The notes under the pieces are model-generated. The model searched no databases. It was not told where the DNA came from and worked only from the letters and a program-made list of their open reading frames with translations. This document shows, piece after piece, positions 1 through 9,335 of a DNA stretch of 64,000 nt. The DNA is from JBKQVT01 sp963727245. Lineage in GTDB: Bacteria; Planctomycetota; Planctomycetia; Pirellulales; Thermoguttaceae. Position 1 is the stretch's first letter, and each line of letters begins with the position of its first letter. The stretch is taken from contig CAVSFO010000009.1 of NCBI GenBank assembly GCA_963727245.1, positions 682,001-746,000 on the forward strand, read 5' to 3'. The position numbers and the translations under genes were made by a program.

Positions 1-89
1 ACGGCTCGGCCGAGCGCCGCGTGCGGCAGTTCGTCCGCGGCGAGGCGGGCGAACGGCTCAGGGAAACACGCGCCGAGAGTGGAGGCTGA
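1..89 (+). CDS. C-terminal end of an ABC transporter ATPase, probably MlaF-like (partial)
   Basis: The window opens inside this gene. In the frame that ends at the TGA at 87-89, the last 28 residues include the stretch RVRQFVRGEAGERL, which resembles the usual tail of Mla-type (lipid transport) ATPases. The stop lies 3 bp before the ATG of an MlaD-like substrate-binding protein, which supports an Mla operon for lipid traffic across the cell envelope. The catalytic motifs lie upstream and cannot be seen, so the assignment rests on the tail and the neighbour. Confidence 0.6.
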   Translation, partial: GSAERRVRQFVRGEAGERLRETRAESGG

Positions 90-92
90 ATC

Positions 93-1172
93 ATGGACGA
101 ACGGGCCCTGCAATTTCGCGTCGGTTTCATGGTGGCGGCCGCCCTGATCAGTACGGCGATCCTGGTGGCCCTGTTCGGCAATGTGCCGTCGCTTCACGGC
201 ACCAAGACCATCTATGTGCGCTTTCCCGAGGCGCCGGGCGCCACCACCGACACGCCCGTGCGCAAAAGCGGCATCCTCATCGGCCGGGTGAGCGGCATCC
301 GCTTCGCCAAGGACGATACCGCCGTCGTGGTGACCGTCAAGCTCGACGCCGATCGCAACGTCTATCACGACGAGGTTTGCCGCATCGTCAACTCGCTGTT
401 GGGTATCGGCGGCGACACCATGCTGGAGTTCGTTCGCTCGCCCCAGGCCGGCCTCCCCCGCACGCCCATCGCCGACGGCGAAACCATCGACGGCATCGTC
501 GCCGCCGACCCCAGCCGGGCGATCGCCAACCTGGAACAGAACCTCGGCGAGACCATGAGCCGGGTCCGCGGCGCCAGCGACGCGCTGGGCAGTGCCTTCA
601 GCCACATCGACGCGCTTCTGAAAGACAACGAGAAGCGCATTACGAACGTCGTTAAAGAGGCTGACGAAACGCTCGTGATCCTGAAGCAGACGCTGCACGA
701 CAGCGACGAGATCATCGGCTCCCCGGAAACCCGCAAGAAGTTCAAGGACGCCATCGACAAGCTCCCCGACGTGCTCACCAACGTCAGTAATACCGCCCAG
801 AAACTCGGCGGCGCCATGGCCTCGGCGCAGGAAGAACTGGACTACCTGAAAAAGTTTACCAAGCCGTTGGGCGAAAACGGCGAGACGCTCGTCAATGGCA
901 TGATCAAAGGCACCGAGAAGCTCAACCTGGCGATGAACGAAATGCTGGCGTTCAGCAAGACGCTGAACAGCCCCAACGGCACCTTCGGCCAATTGGCGAA
1001 CAATCCGGAACTCGCCCAGCACATCTGTCGAGCGGTGAAGAACATTGACGAGCTGACCAGGCAACTGAAGCCCATCATCGACGACGCCCGCGTCTTCAGC
1101 GACAAGATCGCCCGGCATCCGGAGGTGCTGGGCGTCCGCGGCGCGATCCAACACAGTCCGGGAATCAAGTAG
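93..1172 (+). CDS. mlaD: MlaD-family (MCE domain) lipid transport protein
   Basis: A 359-residue protein with one N-terminal membrane anchor (about residues 10-29) followed by an MCE/MlaD domain (about 37-115). That domain contains the segment around KSGILIGRVSGI that typifies MlaD. The rest (about 150-340) is predicted helical and low in cysteine, as in long MCE proteins that form periplasmic tunnels. Known MlaD proteins bind phospholipid and work with MlaE permease and MlaF ATPase. The preceding gene is probably that ATPase, ending 3 bp upstream, so the two are likely cotranscribed. The ATG follows GGAGG at 81-85. The gene is intact. Confidence 0.88.
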   Translation: MDERALQFRVGFMVAAALISTAILVALFGNVPSLHGTKTIYVRFPEAPGATTDTPVRKSGILIGRVSGIRFAKDDTAVVVTVKLDADRNVYHDEVCRIVNSLLGIGGDTMLEFVRSPQAGLPRTPIADGETIDGIVAADPSRAIANLEQNLGETMSRVRGASDALGSAFSHIDALLKDNEKRITNVVKEADETLVILKQTLHDSDEIIGSPETRKKFKDAIDKLPDVLTNVSNTAQKLGGAMASAQEELDYLKKFTKPLGENGETLVNGMIKGTEKLNLAMNEMLAFSKTLNSPNGTFGQLANNPELAQHICRAVKNIDELTRQLKPIIDDARVFSDKIARHPEVLGVRGAIQHSPGIK

Positions 1173-1210
1173 GGGCCAGGGACCGGGGGCCAGGGACCGG
1201 GTACGTGGGC
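1173..1210. repeat. CCAGGGAC / GGGCCAGG short-unit repeat
   Basis: Two imperfect copies of a GGGGCCAGGGACC unit fill the gap between two convergent genes. The same unit recurs at 1895-1980, 12463-12560, 30143-30160, 56970-56980 and 63908-63942, so it is a dispersed low-complexity family of this genome rather than a gene part. Confidence 0.7.
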
Positions 1211-1762
1211 TCAGCGTCCCCCCGGTTGCACCGGATAGACCGTCTGGCCGCCGATCCCGGGCGGCACGCCGGCGGGCATCGGCGCGGGCACGACTTCCGG
1301 CGGCGGATTGATCCGCACCCCGGGAGCCGCCGTCGGCCCGGGACCGATCGCACTGGCTTGCACTCCGCGACGAAGACTCTCGGCACGATCCCGCAATTGG
1401 TCCGGCGGCGTGAGCATCTGCGGCTGCAGCCGATAATCGAGGGTATGCTCGTCGCGGATCTTTCCCGGCACCAGGGTCTCGGGAATGAAGTCCAACCCCG
1501 GGATCTCGTACCAGGGCGGCGGAATGGGCTGAATCAGCGTCAGGGTCTCGAACCCGTCCTTGGCCAGGCGGATCTCCCGCTGTCCATAGTACGTGAAGGG
1601 AGTCGAGACCGGCGTGAGGCCGATCTCGTTATTGTCCACGTAGACCAACGCGCCGGGCGGATCGCTGCGGATGGTCATCTGCCGCTCGACGCAGCCGCCG
1701 GTGCAGGCGGCCACCGCGACGGCGGCCAGCGTCCAGAGCAAACCCCGGGCAGGTGCAAACAT
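1211..1762 (-). CDS. PEGA-domain lipoprotein
   Basis: A 183-residue predicted lipoprotein. The ATG at 1762 gives a short hydrophobic signal peptide with VAAC at residues 17-20 as a plausible lipobox; a second Cys lies at 24. Residues 30-95 form a PEGA domain (IRSDPPGALVYVDNNEIG and the following KDGFETLTL), a beta-rich fold common in planctomycete envelope proteins. The remainder is proline-rich. The open frame extends further upstream to 1894, but that part is low-complexity Pro/Ala sequence lacking a signal peptide, so the downstream ATG is preferred. It is convergent with the MlaD gene. Role unknown beyond likely surface or envelope attachment. Confidence 0.75.
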   Translation of the reverse strand: MFAPARGLLWTLAAVAVAACTGGCVERQMTIRSDPPGALVYVDNNEIGLTPVSTPFTYYGQREIRLAKDGFETLTLIQPIPPPWYEIPGLDFIPETLVPGKIRDEHTLDYRLQPQMLTPPDQLRDRAESLRRGVQASAIGPGPTAAPGVRINPPPEVVPAPMPAGVPPGIGGQTVYPVQPGGR

Positions 1763-2081
1763 GGGCGGAAACGCCTGGCGAAGAGGTGTTGAAGGCGGGG
1801 CAAAGTATAATGGCTGCGACGGAAGGCCGCTAGGCCGAAATGGGCAGGGGGCAGGGGCCGGGGATGGCGGAACCGCAAGCGTGGGGTTTCCCATATTCCC
1901 TGGCCCCCGACCCCTGGCCCCTGGCCCCTGGCCCCTGCTCCCTGGCCCCTGCTCCCTGGCCCCTGCTCCCTGGGGCAGGGCTGGCCGGAGTTGCGGCCGT
2001 TGACTAGAATGGGTGCTTTGCCCTACGCGCCGTCGCTGGCAGGTTTACCCGCCCCCCCCTGTTGGACAACCCCTCCGCCTC
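1763..2081. repeat. Gene-free stretch with tandem CCTGGCCCCTG repeats
   Basis: This 319-bp divergent gap between the lipoprotein and phosphatase genes holds no convincing gene. At 1901-1975 there is a tandem array of a roughly 8-14 bp CCTGGCCCCTG(CTC) unit. At 1870-1881 lies an 11-bp match (AACCGCAAGCG) to the palindrome arm beside the transposase at 6567-7205. A TAGAAT near 2006 could be a -10 box for the phosphatase gene. Confidence 0.6.
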
Positions 2082-3383
2082 ATGGACGCGCAAAAGGCTG
2101 CTTGGCAAGACAATTTGGAGCACGTGGCCCTCAGCGACTTGGGGCTGCGGCGTTCTAACAACCAAGACTCCCTGGCGGTGGCGATTGCCGGCAGCCAGGC
2201 CGCCTTCCAGCAGCGGGGGCACTTGTTCATGGTGGCCGATGGCATGGGGGCCCATGCCGCGGGCGAGTTGGCCAGCAAATTGGCCGTCGATACCGTGCCC
2301 CTGAGCTACCAGAAGCTGCTCACGGACCGGCCCCCGCCGGAAGCCTTGCGTGCGGCGGTCGAGGACGCCAACGACCAAATCCACAGTCGCGGTCGCGCCA
2401 GTCCGGAATTCAAAGGCATGGGCACGACCTGCACCGTGCTGGTGCTGCTGCCGCAAGGGGCCCTGGTGGCGCAGGTCGGCGACAGCCGGGCCTATCGGCT
2501 GCGAAGCAACCGCTACGAGCAATTGACCTTCGACCATAGCCTGGTCTGGGAGATGCGGGCGGCTGCCCAACTCGGCGCCGGCGAGGTCCCCGACTACATT
2601 CCCAAGAACGTCATCACCCGGTCGCTGGGGCCGAACGCCTCCGTCCAAGTCGACGTGGAAGGGCCGTTTCCGGTCTTGGTGGGCGATACCTTCCTGCTCT
2701 GCAGCGACGGTCTCTCCGGGCCCGTCAAAGACGAAGAAATGGGGATGCTGCTGCAATGCTTGCCGCCGGCGGAGGCCGCCCGCACCCTGATCGACCTGGC
2801 CAATCTCCGCGGCGGGCCCGACAACATCACCGTCATCATCGTCCGCGTCAAGGGGCCCTTGACCACGGGCGGCCAGCAGGGCCAACCATCGCCGGCGACG
2901 CCATCGGCCCCGGTTCCGCCCATCCACCCCGCGATGTGGACGATTCTGGGCGCACTGGCCGTGATCGGACTGGGGCTGTTGGCGATGAACTGGCCCTGGG
3001 CGGGGTTGGCCAGCTTGGCGGCGGCGGCCGTGCTCGGCGCGGTAGTCGCCCTCAGCCGGCGTTATGCCGGCAAGGCCCGGTTGCAGTGGACCGCTCAGCT
3101 CTTGGGGCGAGGACCGTACACGGTCGCCCAGAGTGTGCCAAACCCCGAATTTGCCAAGCAGTTGGCCGGCGTGGCTCGCGAGCTTCGCGATGCCGCCACT
3201 GGCGAGAATTGGACGGTGGACTGGGGCCGCTTCAACGCCCAAATGGATCGGGCCACGGCGGCCAGCCAGGAGGGCAATTACGCCCAGGCCACTGGCCAGT
3301 ATGCCCAGGCCATCAGCTTCCTGATGGCCGAGTTGAAGCAGCAACGCCGCGGCGGCGGGGCGCCAGGCTCCGGCAAGTTGTGA
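2082..3383 (+). CDS. PP2C-family serine/threonine phosphatase with membrane segments
   Basis: A 433-residue protein. Residues 13-255 form a PP2C catalytic domain with the metal-binding motifs in order: RRSNNQDS, VADGMGAH, the GMGTT segment, VGDSRAYRL, LCSDGLSG and GGPDNIT. A proline-rich linker follows, then two hydrophobic segments (about 283-330) and a C-terminal helical domain of about 90 residues. Such enzymes dephosphorylate Ser/Thr and usually oppose Hanks-type kinases; no kinase lies in this window. The ATG at 2082 gives a typical PP2C start; the frame is open 23 codons further upstream without conserved residues. The C-terminal domain is not one I recognise. Confidence 0.9.
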   Translation: MDAQKAAWQDNLEHVALSDLGLRRSNNQDSLAVAIAGSQAAFQQRGHLFMVADGMGAHAAGELASKLAVDTVPLSYQKLLTDRPPPEALRAAVEDANDQIHSRGRASPEFKGMGTTCTVLVLLPQGALVAQVGDSRAYRLRSNRYEQLTFDHSLVWEMRAAAQLGAGEVPDYIPKNVITRSLGPNASVQVDVEGPFPVLVGDTFLLCSDGLSGPVKDEEMGMLLQCLPPAEAARTLIDLANLRGGPDNITVIIVRVKGPLTTGGQQGQPSPATPSAPVPPIHPAMWTILGALAVIGLGLLAMNWPWAGLASLAAAAVLGAVVALSRRYAGKARLQWTAQLLGRGPYTVAQSVPNPEFAKQLAGVARELRDAATGENWTVDWGRFNAQMDRATAASQEGNYAQATGQYAQAISFLMAELKQQRRGGGAPGSGKL

Positions 3384-3399
3384 ACTCGCCCCCGGGTGG

Positions 3400-3422
3400 C
3401 CGCGATAGCATTGCTATCGCGG
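3400..3422. terminator. Hairpin of the GATAGCnnnGCTATC family
   Basis: CCGCGATAGCA and TGCTATCGCGG form an 11-bp perfect stem directly after the PP2C gene. Related hairpins (CCCCGATAGC / GCTATCGGGG) occur at 42372-42394 and 42456-42477, so this is a dispersed palindrome family that may also act as a terminator. There is no U-tract. Confidence 0.55.
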
Positions 3423-3480
3423 TGCCGCAGGCCCCAGAGGTTCATCTTCCCCGCCGCGGCGGCCCATGTTAAACTCGGGG

Positions 3481-3557
3481 CAGAAAAGGTGACAGGCACC
3501 TTTTGTGCGAAGCACCCGTAGGGCCGTTCCGGCAAAAGGTGCCTGTCACCTTTTCTG
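3481..3557. repeat. Perfect 25-bp inverted repeat upstream of the histidine kinase
   Basis: Arms at 3481-3505 and 3533-3557 are exact reverse complements over 25 bp, built around AAAGGTGACAGGCACCTTTT. The loop is 27 bp. The right arm ends 15 bp before the AAGGAGGT ribosome-binding site at 3573-3580. Confidence 0.85.
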
Positions 3558-3585
3558 CCCCCCCTGCGCGACAAGGAGGTCGCTG

Positions 3586-5208
3586 TTGTTCTCGTTGCGG
3601 CCGATTCGGGTGAAGCTCTTGGTCGGTCTGGGCCTGCTGGTGGTCATGGTGGCCATTCTCTCCAGCAGCGGCCTGTATAGCACCTATGCCTATCGCAACC
3701 TGGTCAAGAGCTTGAGTTGGCGGGTGAGCGAGCTGCCGCTGGCCGCCGAGGTGAGCGAGCACGTGAGCAAGCTGCAAAGCACGCTCAGCGAGTTGCGGGG
3801 GCTGCGCGTCAGCGCCGTCACGAGCAGCAGCGACGACCTGATGCCGCTGCGCGTCCGCCTGGTCCGTCAGCAGTTCCGCGCCGAGCTCAGCGAGGTGGAA
3901 GAGGCGGCGGCCGAATATCGCAAGCAGGTGGAGCAAACCATGCGGGCCGACTTCGGCATGGCCGACAACCAGCCCGAGCGCGACGCCGTCTATAAAATCG
4001 AGGTCGCCCTGAAGCGCATTCACGCGATCGACAACGACGCGCAGTGGATTTTCCACGACGAGCGGGTGCGGCGCCTGGAGACCGAGCTGGACCGGCTGCC
4101 GGTGCTGGCGGCCGAATTGTCCAGCCCCTTGCACGCCAAGCTGAGCGGGTTCGCCGCCGAAGTGCGGGGGCAGTATCGCACCTTGCTGGTGGGCCTGTGG
4201 GCGACGAGCGTGACGGCGGCGCTGCTGTTCGCGCTGTTCGTGCGACTCTTTTACCGCTGGATCTTCCAGCCGCTGCAAATCCTGGTGTCGGGGTCGCGGG
4301 CGGTGGCCGGCGGAAACTTCGGTCATCGCATCCGCATGGATACCCGCGACGAGATCGCCGAGTTGGCCGAGGCGATGAACGACATGACGCGCCGCTTCCA
4401 GGACATCCGCGACGACCTGGATCGCCAGGTGCAGGAACGCACCAAGCAAGTGGTGCGGAGCGAGCAATTGGCGAGCGTGGGCTTCCTGGCGGCCGGCGTC
4501 GCCCACGAGATCAACAACCCGCTGGCCTCGATCGCCATGTGCGCCGAATCGCTGGAGGGCCGCGTGGGCGAGCTGCTTGCCGCGGCCGCCGCCGGCGAGT
4601 CCTTGCCGGGCCAGCAGCAGGAGGTCATCGCCCACTACTTGCAGATGATCCAGAGCGAGGCTTTCCGCTGCAAGGAAATCACGGAGAAACTCTTGGACTT
4701 CTCCCGCCTCGGCCACGCCCGGCGGCAGGAGACCGACCTGGGCGAGCTGGTGCAGGGGGTCATCGACATGCTCGGCCACTTGGGCAAGTACCAGCGGAAA
4801 CGGCTGGCATTTGTGCGCGGCAAGCCGCTGCTGGCCCCCGTGAACGGCCAGGAGATCAAGCAAGTCGTGCTCAACCTGTTGACCAACGCCCTGGACAGCG
4901 TGGACGAGGAGGGCGTGGTGCGGGTCGAGTTGGCTGCCCGCGACGGCCTGGCGGACTTGAGCGTGACCGACGACGGCTGCGGCATGGAGCCGGCGGTGTT
5001 GGAACGCGTCTTCGAGCCTTTTTTCACGCGCCGCCGGGCCGGGCAGGGGACCGGCCTGGGGCTGTCGATCGCCTATCGCATCGTCGCCGACCACGGCGGC
5101 ACCATCGAGGCCCACAGCGCCGGCCCGGGCTGCGGCGCCGTGTTTCGCGTCTGCCTGCCGCTGGGCCGGGCACCACAGGAAACCTCGGCCCGCCCTCAGG
5201 CCGCATGA
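3586..5208 (+). CDS. Membrane-bound sensor histidine kinase (NtrB-like)
   Basis: A 540-residue sensor kinase. It has TM1 (about 9-31), a periplasmic helical sensor region (about 32-198), TM2 (about 199-222), a HAMP linker, and a HisKA domain with His307 in AAGVAHEINNP. The ATPase domain shows the N box near 429 (LNLLTNALDS), G1 (VTDDGCGME), the F box (FEPFF) and G2 (GQGTGLGLS). It should autophosphorylate and pass phosphate to the NtrC-type regulator encoded 12 bp downstream. I chose TTG at 3586 because a strong AAGGAGGT lies 5 bp upstream; the open frame from 3505 runs through the inverted repeat and looks non-coding. Confidence 0.9.
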   Translation: MFSLRPIRVKLLVGLGLLVVMVAILSSSGLYSTYAYRNLVKSLSWRVSELPLAAEVSEHVSKLQSTLSELRGLRVSAVTSSSDDLMPLRVRLVRQQFRAELSEVEEAAAEYRKQVEQTMRADFGMADNQPERDAVYKIEVALKRIHAIDNDAQWIFHDERVRRLETELDRLPVLAAELSSPLHAKLSGFAAEVRGQYRTLLVGLWATSVTAALLFALFVRLFYRWIFQPLQILVSGSRAVAGGNFGHRIRMDTRDEIAELAEAMNDMTRRFQDIRDDLDRQVQERTKQVVRSEQLASVGFLAAGVAHEINNPLASIAMCAESLEGRVGELLAAAAAGESLPGQQQEVIAHYLQMIQSEAFRCKEITEKLLDFSRLGHARRQETDLGELVQGVIDMLGHLGKYQRKRLAFVRGKPLLAPVNGQEIKQVVLNLLTNALDSVDEEGVVRVELAARDGLADLSVTDDGCGMEPAVLERVFEPFFTRRRAGQGTGLGLSIAYRIVADHGGTIEAHSAGPGCGAVFRVCLPLGRAPQETSARPQAA

Positions 5209-5220
5209 AGGAGAGCCACC

Positions 5221-6601
<1,381 letters not shown>

Positions 6602-7221
6602 GCGGCTTTTTCACGACGCGCTCCTGGCCGGGCAGCCAGCCGTCATAGGGACCCACGAAGGGCCAGCACTGCTCCGTGCGGCCGACCTTGAGCGGGTTGT
6701 CGCGGATATATCTTTCAACGCGGGCCATGTCGGCACGGTCCTCCAAGTATACCTTCCATCCGGGGCCGCCCCAGACGGGATGATCGGCTCCGCGGCCCGC
6801 TTGCGGTTTCGCAAGAACCGCCGTTCGACTTGCGCTCTGTAACCACGCGATCATTTCCTCCGCCTTGTCCCGATGTTTGCGGATGAGCACGTAGACGTGA
6901 TCGGGCATGATCGCGCACCCGTAACACGTATAGTTGCGCGAGTGGACGACCTCGCCAAACGCGGCCGCCACCGCAAGAGTTTCCTCGGGCGTGAGGGTAA
7001 GCAGCGCGTGCTTGAGGACCCCGTGGGCGGCATCGTAGAATTCGCGCACCATGCGACCGGCGGGTTGGATGCGCTTGCGACCATAGTGGAGGTCGCCCAG
7101 GGGAGCCAGTGCGGCAGAGCAGACCTCGCGCGACGTGCTGCCGCGAGGATCGTTGGGGAGCCACCACCCGTAGGCCGTCCAGACCAGGTGGTAGCCGGCG
7201 ATCATGGCGGGCGCTCCCCAT

Positions 7222-7263
7222 TGCGAAACCGCAAGCGGTGGCGTCGCCGCTTGCGGTTTCGCA
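7222..7263. repeat. REP-like palindrome next to the RAYT gene
   Basis: Arms TGCGAAACCGCAAGCGG (7222-7238) and its exact reverse complement (7247-7263) enclose an 8-bp loop, in the gap between the transposase and lexA. Single arms also occur at 6797-6813 (17/17, inside the transposase), 30193-30208 (16/17, inside the FtsX permease) and 48226-48241 (16/17). Confidence 0.85.
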
Positions 7264-7271
7264 TATTTCTC

Positions 7272-7880
7272 TTACTCCACTTTGCGTACCACGCCGACCA
7301 CGATGCCGACCACTTGCGCGTCGCGGACGAAGATCGGCTTCATCGCCGCGTTGGCCGGCTCCAGGCGGATGCGGTTGCGCTCGGGGAACCAGCGCTTCAG
7401 CGTCGCCTCGCCCTCGTCGGTGATGGCCACGACGATCTGGCCCTTCCGCGCGGTCTTCTGCTTGCGGATGACCACGAAGTCGCCGTCGGCGATCTGGTCC
7501 TCGATCATCGAATCGCCGTTGACTTCCAAGACGAACAGGTCCTTGTCGGCTGGATCGAACATGGTGTCGAAATCGACGCGCTCGTTCTGCTCGATCGCCT
7601 GGTGCAGCACGCCGGCGGCGATGCGGCCGGCCAGGGGCAGGCTGCGGTCCTCGATGGGCTCGGCGGACAACTGGATCGCCCGCGACATGTTCGGCTCGCG
7701 CGTAATCAAGCCCTTCTTTTCCAGGGCCTTGAGGTGGCAGACGACCCCGTTGGGCGAGTTGATGCCGAACTGGCGGCCGATCTCGCGGACGGTCGGGCCG
7801 TAGCCCCGGCCGCGGATCTTCCCGCGAATGAATTCGTAGACCGCTTGCTGCCGGTCGGTGAGGTTGTCGAACGATTCCAT
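7272..7880 (-). CDS. lexA: LexA repressor
   Basis: A 202-residue SOS repressor. N-terminal winged helix (residues 1-65, LTDRQQAVYEF...), self-cleavage site Ala89-Gly90, and the catalytic dyad Ser124 (NGDSM) and Lys162 (ATLKRW). It represses DNA-damage genes and is inactivated by RecA-stimulated autocleavage. The ATG at 7880 (MESFDNLTDRQ) matches the family start; the open frame runs 26 codons further but that part is leader sequence behind the promoter. It is probably autoregulated: a palindrome covers the -10 box of its own promoter. Monocistronic, with proB downstream of it on the map but upstream on the strand. Confidence 0.95.
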   Translation of the reverse strand: MESFDNLTDRQQAVYEFIRGKIRGRGYGPTVREIGRQFGINSPNGVVCHLKALEKKGLITREPNMSRAIQLSAEPIEDRSLPLAGRIAAGVLHQAIEQNERVDFDTMFDPADKDLFVLEVNGDSMIEDQIADGDFVVIRKQKTARKGQIVVAITDEGEATLKRWFPERNRIRLEPANAAMKPIFVRDAQVVGIVVGVVRKVE

Positions 7881-7959
7881 GGGAGTGTGCTTTCCAAGGT
7901 CAGCGGCGGTCCGGGTGCCCTGCTTCCCGAAGGGGACCGTCCCCCGGGGGCCGCTCATT

Positions 7960-7987
7960 AGTATAATATACTTCCGTACACAGTCAA
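7960..7987 (-). promoter_or_regulatory. lexA promoter with palindromic candidate operator
   Basis: Reading the minus strand, TTGACT (7982-7987) and TATACT (7960-7965) are spaced by 16 bp, a near-consensus sigma-70-type promoter. The -10 lies in the perfect palindrome AGTATATTATACT (7960-7972), a candidate LexA operator. The leader to the ATG is about 75 nt. Confidence 0.7.
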
Positions 7988-7994
7988 GAGGGCC

Positions 7995-9146
7995 TCACGC
8001 CTCCTTCTTGCCCGTAATCACCATGTTGTCGCGATGAATGACCTCGTCATAAGGACAATAGCCCAAGGCGGCGGCAATCTGCCCGGTCCGCAGCCCCTTG
8101 ATCTTCTGCAAGTCCTCGGCGCCGTAATTCGTCAGGCCGCGGGCGAACTCCTGGCCCTCGCGCTGGGCCAGGGCGACGACGTCGCCCTTGTGAAAAATCC
8201 CCTCCACGTCTACCACGCCGATGGCCAGCAGGCTGCGACCCTTCCTTAGGACGGCCTCGCGGGCCCCCGCATCCAACAGCAGCCGGCCGCGGGGCTTGAC
8301 CGTGAAACCGATCCAGCGTTTGCGGGCGGCCACCGTGCGGCCCTGGGCCAGAAACAACGTGCCGACCGTTTCCCCGGCAATGATTTTCGAGAGAATGTCA
8401 GGGGTACGGCCGCAGGCGATGATGACGTTTTCGCCCGCCGCGGTGGCCAGCCGGGCCGCTTCCAACTTGCTGGTCATACCCCCTTTGCCCACTCCGCCAG
8501 CCCGGTCGCGGACCAGCTCGAAAATCGAGCCGTCCAACCGCTCCACCGTGGAAATCAGCCGGCTGCCCGGCAGGGATGGGTCGCCATCGTACAGCCCCTC
8601 AACGTCGGAAAGCAGCACCAACAAGGGGGCCCGAAGCAGGTTTGTCACGATGGCCGCCAGGCGGTCGTTATCGCCGAAGGTGGTCTGCAATTCATCCACG
8701 CTGACGGTGTCGTTCTCGTTGATGATCGGCACGGCGCCCAGTTCCAGGAGGGTGACCAGGGTGTTGCGGGCATTGAGGTAGCGGGCGCGGTGTTCGAGGT
8801 CGTCGGCGGTCAGCAGCACCTGGGCGGCGTGATGACCGCGACTCCAGAGGGCCCGCTCGTAGGCCTCGACCAGCCAGCTCTGGCCGACGGCGGCTACCGC
8901 CTGGAGGTGGGCCAGATCGGTGGGGCGGCTCCGCAATCCGAGGCGTCCCATGCCCGCCCCCACCGCCCCGGAGCTGACCAGGACCACCTGCCGCCCCTTG
9001 GTCAGAGTGGCGTGCAACTGCTCGGCAAGCTGGGCGATTCGCTCCTGGTCGAGTTGCCCGTCGTCGCCCGTCAAGACGCGGGTGCCGACTTTGACCACGA
9101 TGGGCGAGGCCGTGGCGGCGATTTCTTGGCGAACGAGGTCGGTCAT
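7995..9146 (-). CDS. proB: Glutamate 5-kinase (ProB) with PUA domain
   Basis: A 383-residue enzyme that phosphorylates glutamate to glutamyl-5-phosphate, the first and feedback-controlled step of proline synthesis. The amino-acid kinase domain (about 10-265) opens with VVKVGTRVLTG and includes the segments INENDTVS and GVGKGGMTSKLEAA; a PUA domain (about 285-370) follows, as in E. coli ProB. Length is normal. The ATG at 9146 gives MTDLVRQEIA. proA is not visible next to it. The gene ends 7 bp before the lexA -35 region, so lexA is probably transcribed from its own promoter. Confidence 0.94.
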   Translation of the reverse strand: MTDLVRQEIAATASPIVVKVGTRVLTGDDGQLDQERIAQLAEQLHATLTKGRQVVLVSSGAVGAGMGRLGLRSRPTDLAHLQAVAAVGQSWLVEAYERALWSRGHHAAQVLLTADDLEHRARYLNARNTLVTLLELGAVPIINENDTVSVDELQTTFGDNDRLAAIVTNLLRAPLLVLLSDVEGLYDGDPSLPGSRLISTVERLDGSIFELVRDRAGGVGKGGMTSKLEAARLATAAGENVIIACGRTPDILSKIIAGETVGTLFLAQGRTVAARKRWIGFTVKPRGRLLLDAGAREAVLRKGRSLLAIGVVDVEGIFHKGDVVALAQREGQEFARGLTNYGAEDLQKIKGLRTGQIAAALGYCPYDEVIHRDNMVITGKKEA

Positions 9147-9335
9147 GAGGGGAACGAATTGTGCCGGTGGAGCGTGCGGGCGTCAGACGCGGGGATGCGC
9201 GCGAGGGAATTTCCATAGCATATCGCATCTCATGCCCTTGCGCCCATGGGCGTGGGCCGCAGGAAACAGCGGGAACCATGCCCCCCGGAGGGATACCGCT
9301 TTTCCGGCGTCGCCGTTTGCTTTACAATAGAACGC

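Noticed and set aside
6873..7961. A 362-codon plus-strand open frame across the transposase and lexA
   Set aside because: It is antisense to two well-supported genes and shows no domain or plausible start.
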